Source of the DNA: CAVSUZ01 sp963791885
GTDB taxonomy: Bacteria > Pseudomonadota > Alphaproteobacteria > Acetobacterales > Acetobacteraceae
Reading direction: 5' to 3'
Length of the DNA stretch: 64,000 nt
Assembly (NCBI GenBank): GCA_963791885.1
Contig: CAWBUL010000005.1
Location: 2,232,001-2,296,000, forward strand
The position numbers and the translations under genes are program-made. The stretch's first letter is position 1. Each line of letters opens with the position of its first letter. This document shows positions 32,575 to 41,535 of the stretch, in pieces. The notes beneath the pieces were generated by a model that ran no database searches, was not told where the DNA came from, and worked only from the letters and a program-made list of their open reading frames with translations.

Positions 32575-34158
32575 ATGAGCTGCCAAAAGGCAATCGTGAC
32601 CAGCCCTGTGGACGCCGTGGCCTATGCGGGCTTTGCTCAGTCGCTGCTCAATGCCGGAAACGCCGCGGCGGCTCTGGCAGCCACCGACGCGGCGTTTCAA
32701 CGTGACCCTCGTCACGCCGATGCCTTGCAGGTCCGCGGCTATGCATTGCGCACGCTGGGCCGGCTTTCCGAGGCCGCGGACGCGTGGGAACACGCCTTGG
32801 CCGAGGAGCCGCATCGCGCCGGCCTCAGCCTTAATCTCGGCATCCTCTGCGCAGGTCTCCGCCGCATGGCAGAGGCCGAGCATTGGATGCTCCGGGCCGT
32901 CGAAATCGATCCGGACATGAAGGAAGCACACGCCAGCCTTGGCGCGCTGCATGCGGTCCTTGGCCGTCACACGCTTGCGGAGCAGCACTGTGCGACGGCC
33001 GTGGCTCTGGATCCCACGCTGGTTGCGGCGCATCGCACGCGTGCCATTGTCGCCGCCTCCAGAAGGGATCACACCGCGGCACGGCAGCATCTGTCCGCGG
33101 CGCTCGCCCTGCGCTCGACCGTTCTCGAACCCGCGTGCGGCTCTCTCGGGGCGCGCAGGGTTCTCGTGCCTCTCGTCAACGACAGCGGCAACGTGCCGCT
33201 CCGCCATCTTCTGCCACGTACGCGCAACACACTGATCAAGTTGGGTGTGGAGTTCGCCCAGCCCGGCGATGCCCTCCAGCTTCCTGCCTTTGACGTCGCT
33301 TTCAACGGCATCGGCGACGCCGATCAGGACGCCGCCCTCGGCGTGCTCTCCACCCTTCTGTCCGGCTGCGGCCGGCCGATCCTGAACAGGCCGGAGCGCA
33401 TTTCCGCGACACGGCGCGATCGCCTGCCCGCCTTGCTCGGCCAAGTGCCCGGCGTGCTGCTGCCGGCCGTGCTGAGGCTGTCTGCCTCGGACCGGCCGAC
33501 AGAGGCCGCGCGACAGGCTGGTTTGTCGGGCCGCCTCCTGATCCGGCCCGCGGGTTCGCATGGCGGAGACGGCGTCATCCTGATCGAATCGCCAACCGGC
33601 TTCGACGCGCTTCCTGCGGATACCGACCGCTATCTCATCGCGTTTCAGGATTATCGCTCGCCGGACGGGCTGTGGCGGAAGTATCGCGCCATCTTCGTTG
33701 GCGGCATGGTCTTCCCCTACCATCTCGCCGTCAGCGAGCATTGGCTGGTTCATTATTGGACCGCTGGTATGGAGCATGCCGCCGGCAGGCGTGACGAGGA
33801 ATGCCGTTTCCTGCAAGACCCCGCCGCGGTTCTCGGCTCGGGCACCTGGAACGCCGTCGCCGCCATCGGCCGAACCATCGGACTCGACTGGTGCGGTATC
33901 GACTTCGCCCGGCATGCGGATGGCCGCGTCATCGTGTTCGAAGCCAATGCAACGATGAACGTGCACCCCGAGGATCAGGATGGCGTGTTCGCCTACAAGA
34001 ACTCCGCCGTGAACGCCATTCTCGACGCCTTCGAGACCATGCTTCAGCGCCAAACAGATGCGCGCTCAGCGAATGACCTTGCGGGCCCGAAGCGCGGCGA
34101 TCTCGGCAGCAGCAAACCCATGCTCGAGCAGCACGCTATCCGTGTGCTCGCCAAATGA
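32575..34158 (+). CDS. TPR protein fused to a RimK/glutathione-synthetase-like ATP-grasp domain
   Basis: About 527 aa. Residues 10-190 are four to five tetratricopeptide repeats (AYAGFAQSLLNAGNAAAALA, LQVRGYALRTLGRLSEAADA, AHASLGALHAVLGRHTLAEQ). The C-terminal half looks like an ATP-grasp ligase: ILNRPERISATRRDR, LLIRPAGSHGGDGV (P-loop-like Gly-rich segment), WRKYRAIFVGG, and VIVFEANATMNVHP (metal-binding Glu-x-Asn). It could add amino acids to a peptide or protein held by the repeats; the substrate is unknown. The last ~93 bp overlap the convergent CoA-transferase gene, so the true C-terminus may be nearer 34076 if one base is miscalled. Confidence 0.75.
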   Translation: MSCQKAIVTSPVDAVAYAGFAQSLLNAGNAAAALAATDAAFQRDPRHADALQVRGYALRTLGRLSEAADAWEHALAEEPHRAGLSLNLGILCAGLRRMAEAEHWMLRAVEIDPDMKEAHASLGALHAVLGRHTLAEQHCATAVALDPTLVAAHRTRAIVAASRRDHTAARQHLSAALALRSTVLEPACGSLGARRVLVPLVNDSGNVPLRHLLPRTRNTLIKLGVEFAQPGDALQLPAFDVAFNGIGDADQDAALGVLSTLLSGCGRPILNRPERISATRRDRLPALLGQVPGVLLPAVLRLSASDRPTEAARQAGLSGRLLIRPAGSHGGDGVILIESPTGFDALPADTDRYLIAFQDYRSPDGLWRKYRAIFVGGMVFPYHLAVSEHWLVHYWTAGMEHAAGRRDEECRFLQDPAAVLGSGTWNAVAAIGRTIGLDWCGIDFARHADGRVIVFEANATMNVHPEDQDGVFAYKNSAVNAILDAFETMLQRQTDARSANDLAGPKRGDLGSSKPMLEQHAIRVLAK

Positions 34159-35241
34159 CGGGGCGTGGGCGAGGCTTGATCCCGCGGTGAAGCGAGGCAG
34201 GCCGATCACATTGGGCAGCGGCACCGGTCGCGGCACGTCGGAGTGCTCCACCCAGGTGAAGGCATTGGATTCGGCGGTCTGCGGATGAACCAGGAACTCG
34301 GCGTAGGTGTTCAGCCGCTCGTGCATCACTTTCGCCGCCGCCAGCCGCGCCGACCAATGCGCAAACGGATGTCCGGCAAACATCGGGCGCAGTTCCGCGC
34401 GGATAACCTCGGCATGGGTGATGCGGTCCTCGATCGTGGCGAAACGCGCGTCCTGTAGCATCCACGACAGATCGAGTGCACGGCAGAACGCCTCCCACTC
34501 GAACGGGCGAACAACGGTGACGCTGATCCAACCATCGGTCGTCGCGTACACGCCATTCGGCGCCGCGGGCGGGCGCAACTTCCCATCTTCAAGGTACTGC
34601 TGAAGCAGCCGGATCACTTGCAGCCCCGCGGCAGCCTGGAGCAGGGAGGCTTCGATGTGCTGCCCGGCACCGGTTCGCTCTCGGGCGAACAGCGCGGCGC
34701 CCAGTGCGCCGAAAGCGAACAGCGCGGTGCTCATGTCGATCGCAACGATCGGAATGCGATGAGGGATGCCGTCCTCACCGGCGTTCTCGGCAGTCAGGCC
34801 AGTGAAGGCCTGCAGCACGGGATCCATGGCCGGACGTTCGGCGAGCGGTCCGCGCGCACCGAAACCTGAAATCGACACATACAGGATGCGTGATTCGCGT
34901 GCCGCCACCGCGTCATAGCCGAAGCCCAGGCGGTCGACGACCCCGGGACGGAAGTTCTGAATGAAAATATCGGCTCCCCGGATCAGCCTCCAGAGAACGT
35001 CCTGGCCTTCATGCTGCTTAAGGTCCAGCGCGATGCCGCGTTTTCCGAGATTGCATGGGATCGAATACGCAGTCTGGTCACCGTACTTAACACCGAGGCC
35101 ACGGCTCCAGTCACCGGTCTCGACCGGTTCCACCTTGATCACGTCCGCGCCCTGCTGCGCGAGCAGCATGGCGCAATACGGTCCCGCCACGCCCTGGCTC
35201 AGATCGATCACCTTCAGCCCGGAATAGGCCCGCATGCTCAT
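34066..35241 (-). CDS. CaiB/BaiF-family CoA-transferase (class III)
   Basis: About 391 aa. The family opening YSGLKVIDLSQGVAGPYCAM is followed by GADVIKVEP, LKQHEGQDVLWRLIRGAD and FRPGVVDRLGFGYD. Asp in ERPAMDPVLQAFTGL is the likely catalytic residue that forms the aspartyl-CoA intermediate. GVYATTDGWISV and a small C-terminal domain complete the fold. It transfers CoA between organic acids; the acid is not identifiable. ATG 35241 is chosen for its AAGAG ribosome-binding site; a second ATG lies two codons later. Confidence 0.88.
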   Translation of the reverse strand: MSMRAYSGLKVIDLSQGVAGPYCAMLLAQQGADVIKVEPVETGDWSRGLGVKYGDQTAYSIPCNLGKRGIALDLKQHEGQDVLWRLIRGADIFIQNFRPGVVDRLGFGYDAVAARESRILYVSISGFGARGPLAERPAMDPVLQAFTGLTAENAGEDGIPHRIPIVAIDMSTALFAFGALGAALFARERTGAGQHIEASLLQAAAGLQVIRLLQQYLEDGKLRPPAAPNGVYATTDGWISVTVVRPFEWEAFCRALDLSWMLQDARFATIEDRITHAEVIRAELRPMFAGHPFAHWSARLAAAKVMHERLNTYAEFLVHPQTAESNAFTWVEHSDVPRPVPLPNVIGLPRFTAGSSLAHAPSFGEHTDSVLLEHGFAAAEIAALRARKVIR

Positions 35242-35328
35242 GTCTCTTGGGAGCACAGGGCGCATCTCCCGTCGAGTCCGGGCGTCGAGCCGACGGCCAG
35301 GCGCCGAGCCGACGGCGGGGTGAACGAA

Positions 35329-35358
35329 GGCGGCAGCCCGATCAAACGGACTGCCGCC
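35329..35358 (-). terminator. GC-rich hairpin between the S53 peptidase and CoA-transferase genes
   Basis: An 8-bp stem GGCGGCAG / CTGCCGCC with a further internal CCG/CGG pairing and an A/T loop. It lies downstream of the peptidase gene on the same strand and could act as its terminator, but there is no proper T-run. It could equally be an mRNA structure upstream of the CoA-transferase start. Confidence 0.35.
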
Positions 35359-35493
35359 TAATGTCCTGCCCCTGAAGTTCGCCGCATCAAGCGGCGAGCG
35401 GAAGGGATCAGCAGGCCATTGAAAATAGAGCATCGTGGCCCGAGCTGAGGGGCGTCACGCATGTGATGTACCTCAGCATCGGGCCACCAGCGC

Positions 35494-37119
35494 CTACGCT
35501 GGAACCCTCGTTCGCTTGCTGGTCGCTGTGGCAACCACCTGGGGCGGCTGTCCCAGCACATTCGCAATCGCGCTCCCGTTCGGACTGCCCAAGCCCGACG
35601 CCGCATCCCATCCATTCGCGGCGGCGAAGCTGCCGTTATTCCCAGTCTTCACATCCCGCATCGCGGAGGCGTTCGCATAGAGCTGCGGATTGATGAAACC
35701 GACCGGCCGGCCGGTTGTCCCATTGATCCGGGCGATCAGCCCCGCCCATAGCGGTGCCACCGCACTGGTTCCGCCAATAACGGTATCCGAACCATCCACC
35801 CGCACGTCGTAGCCGGACTCCGGATCGGCATCACCACAGACATCGGGAACGCCCCGCATGGTCAGCCCCTCTGCGCCGCCGGCCGTCAGCGCTGCCTGCA
35901 GCCCGTTCTGCCATGCCGGCAAAGCGAAGACGTTACTCACGCCTCCTCCGCCCGCACCACCCTGCGCGCCGTCATTCCACACACTCTCGGCCGAGATCGC
36001 ATTGTTGGCGGCCGCCAGTCGCGTTCCGCCACAGGCCAGAGCATGCGGGCTGGATGCAGGGAAATCCACGTGGTTGGCGTTGTCATTCACCCCGTCGCTC
36101 GAACCGTTATCTCCGGAGGCAACACAAACGGTTATCCCCATCGCCGCCGCCGACTGGAAAGCCGAATCAAACGCCGTCATAGCCTGCTCCGTCCACGCGG
36201 ATTCCGGTCCACCCCAACTGATCGATATCACCGACGGCTTGTTGGTACTGTCGTGCACCGCCGTGGAAATCGCGTCGAGGAAGCCCGCATCCGTGTTCGG
36301 ACCAAAATACACCGCGATCTTCGCCCCTGGTGCGACGGCTCCGACAACCTCGATATCCAGCATCACTTCACCATCCGGTCCGTTCGCATCGCCGGTTGGA
36401 CGGTTCTTGCCGTGATCGACGGATACCGCGGTTACAGACGGCGCTTTCGCCACGCCGATCTCCCGGAAATACGTGTTCAGGTCCGCGGTCCGGTAACCGC
36501 CACCCAGCTCGATGATCGCGACACACTCTCCCTGGCCTGTCCCTTGCGGAAATCCGTAAAGAGAAGCAATCGCGGTCGGCGTAAACGATGTCGCATCGCC
36601 GGCTCCGGCATGCCATTCGATGTTTCCGTGCGGTTGCCGCGCACGGAAATGCGGCTTCGCCACCGGCCGGTCATCCAGGCCCAGCACCGCCTCCACAGCG
36701 CCCTTCAACTCGTCCGGAAGGTTTACCGCTCCCGTCCGGCCACGATAAGAGCCGCCGGGATGCTCGTACCGCTGCAAATCAACCCCGAAGGCTTGGTTGA
36801 ATTGCGCAACCGTGCCGGACAACACGACGACGCGCCGAGCGGCGCTCTCCTGCACGACGGAAAGCCCGTGCGCAGCCGCAAACTTCTTCACCGCGGCAAT
36901 GTCCTGGGCGTGCGCCCCGAACTCCTTCTCGAATTCAGCGCGGCTGAAATGCCCTTTCCCACCCGTCGCGATGTTCTTCATGTGGTCTCGGAACCCCGCG
37001 TCGTTCTGCCGTCGCAGCAGAACGCTAACTTCTAAACGCTCGGTTGGATCCGCTTTCCCGATTGCGCGTGCACCAGGAAGTGGCTTCCGCTCACTACCCT
37101 TGAGGGGATGCCTGGCCAT
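35494..37119 (-). CDS. S53-family serine-carboxyl peptidase (sedolisin/kumamolisin type)
   Basis: 541-aa acid-active endopeptidase. A pro-domain (~residues 20-170; VSVLLRRQNDAGFRDHM, FNQAFGVDLQRYEHPGG) precedes the catalytic domain. DGEVMLDIEVVGAVAPGA holds the Glu/Asp pair, VCVASGDNGSSDG the oxyanion Asp region, and IGGTSAVAPLWAGLI the nucleophile Ser in the GTSA motif; a C-terminal Asp-rich calcium site follows. There is no signal peptide, as is common in this family. The start ATG 37119 has GGAGGAAATC directly upstream. The family favours acidic surroundings, which would fit an acid-tolerant host. Confidence 0.92.
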   Translation of the reverse strand: MARHPLKGSERKPLPGARAIGKADPTERLEVSVLLRRQNDAGFRDHMKNIATGGKGHFSRAEFEKEFGAHAQDIAAVKKFAAAHGLSVVQESAARRVVVLSGTVAQFNQAFGVDLQRYEHPGGSYRGRTGAVNLPDELKGAVEAVLGLDDRPVAKPHFRARQPHGNIEWHAGAGDATSFTPTAIASLYGFPQGTGQGECVAIIELGGGYRTADLNTYFREIGVAKAPSVTAVSVDHGKNRPTGDANGPDGEVMLDIEVVGAVAPGAKIAVYFGPNTDAGFLDAISTAVHDSTNKPSVISISWGGPESAWTEQAMTAFDSAFQSAAAMGITVCVASGDNGSSDGVNDNANHVDFPASSPHALACGGTRLAAANNAISAESVWNDGAQGGAGGGGVSNVFALPAWQNGLQAALTAGGAEGLTMRGVPDVCGDADPESGYDVRVDGSDTVIGGTSAVAPLWAGLIARINGTTGRPVGFINPQLYANASAMRDVKTGNNGSFAAANGWDAASGLGSPNGSAIANVLGQPPQVVATATSKRTRVPA

Positions 37120-37369
37120 GATTTCCTCCATCGGGGTCCACGCGTTCTTGAAAGCGGCAACTCGTCCTGGCATGGACCCTGTCCAGACCGCGCGCCGAAG
37201 GCCGCCAAGAACGGCCATCTCTCGCACTGACCCGGCACAACCCGGCTTTCTATCGGCCCGGGGTCAAGGCATTTCCTGCCTGAGATCAATACGCAGGTAT
37301 GCTTCCTGACCTATGAAACGCTTCATACGTTAGGGATTACGAACCCAGCGTGAAAGCGATGACCCGCCG

Positions 37370-37798
37370 TTAGGCTGGCGTGTTGGAAGCTTCCAACACG
37401 ATCAGCGCGGGCGGATCGGCGGCGGGTTCCAGCCGCACCAACGCGCCGTTCGGCACCGCGCGGGTGATATCCTCCTCAAAACCCGAAAGCATGGTGAAGC
37501 CGGCGAGTGCCGCACCCTGCACCATGATCGGATTGGCACGGTTCAGCACCAGTGCCGCCGGCGCGATGCCGCGCGCACGCATCTCATGCAGCATCCACGC
37601 CGTCGCCACGCCGCCCTTCGCCGCATCCAGGATCAGAATCCGTCCGACATAGCTCTCTCCGACCAGCTTGTGATCCGGGCGGGAGAACACGCCCTTGATG
37701 CGGTCCAGGTCATAGCGCGCGGAAAACCCGTCGCTTGCCACCAGCGCCCGCCCCTCGACAGGCTCGCCCATTCCCGCGCCGGCAACGAAGCGCTTCAC
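37370..37798 (-). CDS. Aconitase X small subunit (DUF126 swivel domain)
   Basis: 142-aa swivelling domain of split aconitase X. KGVFSRPDHKLVGESYVGRILIL and DAAKGGVATAWMLHEMRARG are family hallmarks, with the substrate-side Ser/Gly-rich loop. The start overlaps the stop of the large-subunit gene by 4 bp, so the subunits are made together. Characterised family members include cis-3-hydroxyproline dehydratase and mevalonate-5-phosphate dehydratase; which reaction applies here is open. Confidence 0.85.
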   Translation of the reverse strand: MKRFVAGAGMGEPVEGRALVASDGFSARYDLDRIKGVFSRPDHKLVGESYVGRILILDAAKGGVATAWMLHEMRARGIAPAALVLNRANPIMVQGAALAGFTMLSGFEEDITRAVPNGALVRLEPAADPPALIVLEASNTPA

Positions 37799-39011
37799 GC
37801 GGCGCCTCCGCAGGCGACGTCAACGCATTCCCGCATCGACATCAGCGCCGGCGCGTAGCCGTATCCGCCGAGAATGTTGGTCAGCTTGGCGGAGTTGGTG
37901 GCCAGGCCACGCCAGTTATTCGCCTCCGCCATCTCGCGCGCGTAGCTCTGGTAAAAACACATCCCGGACAGCACCATCGCACCCGCTTGCTCCAGCCGCG
38001 CCGTCAACCCCATCCGATCCGCATCGGCGCGCACCTGCGGGCTCGTGACAACAAGCGTCGGCACGCGCACGCAGCGACCATCCAGCAGTCCAGTAACCTC
38101 CTGCATCTCCACCAGACTGAGCTGTGGTGCCGCGAACACCACCACGTCGATCCGCCCGGCCCGATCGGCATATGCCGCACGAAAGGCGGCAATGTCCTGC
38201 GCTGTGACGGTCGCGCGCATCGGCATCGCCGGATCGATCATGTGCTCGGCTTCGGGCGTGACGCCCTGCATGTGAAACATCCCGACGGATCCGTAGCTCG
38301 CAAGCGCCGCACCAAAATGCTTCATCTCGTCGGACGACGGTGAGCGATCGATGCCGATGATCGCGGGCACCTGGCTGTAATCGCCGGCGAGCCGGCCGAC
38401 AATGCCGCCCAGCGTTCCCCAGTCGGCGAGATCATCCGGCGTGTGCTGTACGCGAACGGCCAGCGTCGCGCGGCGGTTTTGCTCCAGATGAAATCCATAG
38501 CGCGGCGTGCGGCCTGTCAGCCCCGCAGACAGTGCCGACGGACCGCCTTCGAAGTTCGATCGCGCACCCAGCACGCTGTTCGTATAGATCACGACGCCTG
38601 TATCGCCATAAGCCATGTGCTCGCCGAACACCGCCGGCATGATGGTCTGGTAGTTGATGCACGTATCGGTCATCAGCACATCCATCGCCTGGAATGCGGC
38701 GATGGCCCGGCGCTCCAGCGCCACCATCCAATCCTGCTGCTTCAGCCGCGCGGCCGCCGCAAGATCGGTGCCGCGCGGATCGGTTATGGTCGGGACGGCG
38801 ACGCGCGCGCCCTGCGCTGCCAGATGCTCCAGCAGTTCCACGCCTGGAACACCGAGAACTCAGTGTCCGCCATGATATGCGCCTGCGTGACCGGCACGAG
38901 GTCCTCGGCCCCGAGATACTGTCCCACGGCGACCTGATGCCGGATTGCCCACTGCCGCCCCGGTCCGGCTTCTCCCGCCGCCCAGGCCTTCTCATCATCC
39001 CGCAAATGCAT
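37795..39011 (-). CDS. Aconitase X catalytic subunit (DUF521), one frameshift
   Basis: Large subunit of aconitase X. The N-terminus MHLRDDEKAWAAGEAGPGR and VPVTQAHIMADTEFSVFQ is in one frame, and VELLEHLAAQGARVAVPTIT onward in another. Restoring one G near 38842 joins them, giving ~405 aa. Cys-containing motifs TDTCINYQTI and VLSGMCFYQS are probable Fe-S ligands. YTNSVLGARSNFEGGPSAL is the conserved substrate loop. ATG 39011 is used; an in-frame ATG at 39032 exists. It is divergent from the NhaA gene with only ~47 bp between, and coupled to the small subunit. Confidence 0.85.
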
Positions 39012-39058
39012 ACCGTTATGTTGAACATCCACGTGCGCCGAAGCAAGAAGGCACCAGA

Positions 39059-40903
39059 ATGCAAGTGATACTGCGCAACAGGCTCGACCGCCCCGTCGAC
39101 GAATCCTACGACCACACCCTCGGCCCCACGAATGCCGAAATCACCCTCGTCGAATACGGCAGCTATGCCTGCCCCTATTGCCGCGCCGCCAACGAACGCA
39201 TCGCCGAGGTCCGCGATCAGTTCGGCGAGCGCGTCCGCTACGTCTTTCGCCACTATCCTCTCGTCGGTGTCGAGATCGCCCGACAGTCCGCCGAACTCGT
39301 CGAACACGCTGCCAACCCCGAGCACTTCTGGGATGCGCACATCGCCCTGATGACGCGCTCCCCCACTCTGACCGAGGCGGATCTGCGCGCCGTCGCCAGC
39401 ATGCTGACCCTGCCGCCGGATGATACGGAGGAAGCGCTCCTGGCGGCCGAACGCGCGAAGGCCCGCGTCGACGCCGACATCGAAAGCGCCGGCGCCAGTG
39501 GCGTCCACGTCACCCCGACCTTCTTCATCAATGGCCGCCGCTATGACGGGGCTTGGGACGGAACTTCACTCACCGAGGCGATGCGCGGCACGCTCGGCCA
39601 GCGTCTCCGCTCAGCTGCGGTCGATTTCGCCGACTGGGCTCCTTCTGCGGGCGTTCTCCTCCTCATCGCGACATGCATTGCGATCGCCCTCACCAATTCC
39701 GGCCTGGGCGAGGCTTTCACGTCACTCTGGGAACAGGAGCTCGGCTTCAGCGTGGGCCACGCCCGCTTCACAATGTCGATCCTGGAGTGGATCGATAACG
39801 GCCTGCTCACGATCTTCTTTCTGGTCGTCGGCCTGGAGATCAAGCGCGAGTTCACCGTCGGGCGCCTCTCCAACCCGCGCTCCGCCGCACTACCCATCGC
39901 AGCGGCGATCGGCGGCATGATCGTGCCCGCCCTGCTCTACCTTCTCTTAATCCCGACGGGACCCTGGTCGCGCGGATGGGGCGTCCCGATGACCACCGAC
40001 ACCGCATTCGCCGTCGCGCTGATCGTTATGATGGGACGGCGCGTACCGGTGGAGCTGCGCGTCTTCCTCACCGCCGCGGCCATCGTCGACGATCTCGGCT
40101 CCATCGTCGTCGTCGCGGGATTCTATTCCAGCGCGCTGCACCTGTCTTATCTGCTTGCCGCCGCCGCCATCGTCGTCGCACTGGCAGCCCTCAACTATGC
40201 CCGCATCTACAGCGTCACCCCGTATGTGCTGCTTGGCATAGCACTGTGGGCCTGCGTCTATGCCGGCGGCCTCCATGCGACCATGGCCGGCGTCATACTG
40301 GCGGTGTTCATCCCGACGCGCCCCCCACCCGATTTGATCGCACTCAGGGCCCAGGCGAGCGCCATCCTTATCGCCGAAGCGAGCCGCGGCAACGAGCCGT
40401 TACGCCATGGCCCCTCGCTGCCCAGCCTTCGCGCACTCGACGCGATTCACGACCGGCTCGAATTTCCCGCCGATCGCTTGCTGCGGCACTCCGGCGCGAG
40501 ATCGAGCTATATCGTTCTGCCCTTGTTCGCTCTCGCCAATGCCGGCGTTGCACTCGCCGCCGGAGCGCTTCTCGGCCATGAGCCGATCGTGCTCGCGGTC
40601 ATGGTCGGCCTGGCGATCGGCAAGCCACTGGGGCTGGTCTCGGCGTCGGCGCTCGCTGTGAAACTTGGTCTGGCCGTGAAGCCCGCTGAATATTCGTGGC
40701 GACAGCTTGCCGGCGCGGGTGCCCTCGCCGGCATCGGTTTCACCATGTCGCTGTTCATCGCCGGCCAGACTTTCCATGTGGAAGCCGAACTGACCGCCGC
40801 GAAAATCGCGATCTTCGCGGCATCAATTCTATCCGCTGTCGCGGGCACAGTGATCCTTTGGAATGCAGAAACGCCGGGTGATCCTGAGATGCCCTCGGCG
40901 TGA
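39059..40903 (+). CDS. DsbA/thioredoxin-like domain fused to NhaA Na+/H+ antiporter
   Basis: About 614 aa with two modules. Residues 1-180 are a DsbA-like thioredoxin fold with active site CPYC (Cys38-Cys41) and the cis-Pro motif VHVTPTFFING. Residues ~195-610 are NhaA: ILEWIDNGLLTIFFLVVGLE, MTTDTAFAVALI, and AAAIVDDLGSIVV with the two essential transport Asp residues, then GIGFTMSLFIA. The protein exchanges Na+ for H+ across the inner membrane. Without a leader the thioredoxin part would be cytoplasmic, facing the pH-sensing side; redox control is an attractive but unproven idea. ATG 39059 starts directly at the thioredoxin module. Confidence 0.9.
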   Translation: MQVILRNRLDRPVDESYDHTLGPTNAEITLVEYGSYACPYCRAANERIAEVRDQFGERVRYVFRHYPLVGVEIARQSAELVEHAANPEHFWDAHIALMTRSPTLTEADLRAVASMLTLPPDDTEEALLAAERAKARVDADIESAGASGVHVTPTFFINGRRYDGAWDGTSLTEAMRGTLGQRLRSAAVDFADWAPSAGVLLLIATCIAIALTNSGLGEAFTSLWEQELGFSVGHARFTMSILEWIDNGLLTIFFLVVGLEIKREFTVGRLSNPRSAALPIAAAIGGMIVPALLYLLLIPTGPWSRGWGVPMTTDTAFAVALIVMMGRRVPVELRVFLTAAAIVDDLGSIVVVAGFYSSALHLSYLLAAAAIVVALAALNYARIYSVTPYVLLGIALWACVYAGGLHATMAGVILAVFIPTRPPPDLIALRAQASAILIAEASRGNEPLRHGPSLPSLRALDAIHDRLEFPADRLLRHSGARSSYIVLPLFALANAGVALAAGALLGHEPIVLAVMVGLAIGKPLGLVSASALAVKLGLAVKPAEYSWRQLAGAGALAGIGFTMSLFIAGQTFHVEAELTAAKIAIFAASILSAVAGTVILWNAETPGDPEMPSA

Positions 40904-40908
40904 ATGAC

Positions 40909-41199
40909 CTACTCCCGCAGGCGTGCAGTCACATCCATGCGCTGATGAAGAATACGGACGATGTTGATCAAGCCCTTATCGGAGACCCGACAGAACAGAA
41001 AGTGAGATTTGACCGGCAGCTTCCAATATCCCGGGCGAACGTCATCGATACGCCGCCCCTGCTTCATGCCACTCGTAAGCATCACGCACGCATCTTCAAT
41101 GGCACGGATATAATCATCCGCCTGATCGAGCCCCCAATTCCGTGCGCTATAATCACTCAGGTCCGCTTGTGCGGCCGGTGAGAAGGCGTAACTCGTCAC
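40909..41199 (-). CDS. parE: ParE/RelE-type toxin
   Basis: 96-aa toxin with the ParE opening YAFSPAAQADLSDYSARNWG, the central IRAIEDACVML helix, then RPGYWKLPVKSHFLFCRV and INIVRILHQRMD, the usual beta-sheet signature and C-terminal RILHxRMD. ParE toxins poison gyrase. It overlaps the antitoxin stop by 4 bp, in normal antitoxin-first order. It is convergent with the NhaA gene. Confidence 0.9.
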   Translation of the reverse strand: MTSYAFSPAAQADLSDYSARNWGLDQADDYIRAIEDACVMLTSGMKQGRRIDDVRPGYWKLPVKSHFLFCRVSDKGLINIVRILHQRMDVTARLRE

Positions 41200-41453
41200 C
41201 CGGAGTGCCGCGCGCGCTTCTCCTGAAGGAACGACGCGAAGTCCAAGGTCCCAGGCGGCCCGCTGACCTCGCCTTCAATCAGGGCTTCGCGAAGCTCCAG
41301 AATTCTGGCCTCCCGCTCTTCCGGCAATTTCAGACCCGCGCTGATCACCTCGCTGTGCGTCCGATAACGACCCTCCTCGATCTGCCGGTCAACAAACCGG
41401 CGAAGATTGTCCTCAAGCGATATTGTCGTGGTCTTGGCCAAGATCGCCTCCAT
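41196..41453 (-). CDS. parD: ParD-type antitoxin
   Basis: 85-aa ribbon-helix-helix antitoxin. TTTISLEDNLRRFVDRQIEEG and YRTHSEVISAGLKLPEEREA are the DNA-binding part, and the tail SGPPGTLDFASFLQEKR binds the toxin. ATG 41453 is the start; the frame is open further upstream but overlaps the EF-G-like gene without family support. Translationally coupled with parE. Confidence 0.9.
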   Translation of the reverse strand: MEAILAKTTTISLEDNLRRFVDRQIEEGRYRTHSEVISAGLKLPEEREARILELREALIEGEVSGPPGTLDFASFLQEKRARHSG

Positions 41454-41535
41454 CAGCGCGTACGGTAAGTAAGCTGTTCGGCCTCGGTCGCAACTGGCTT
41501 GGTGGGGCTGGGACGCAGCGCCCCAGCCTCGCCTC

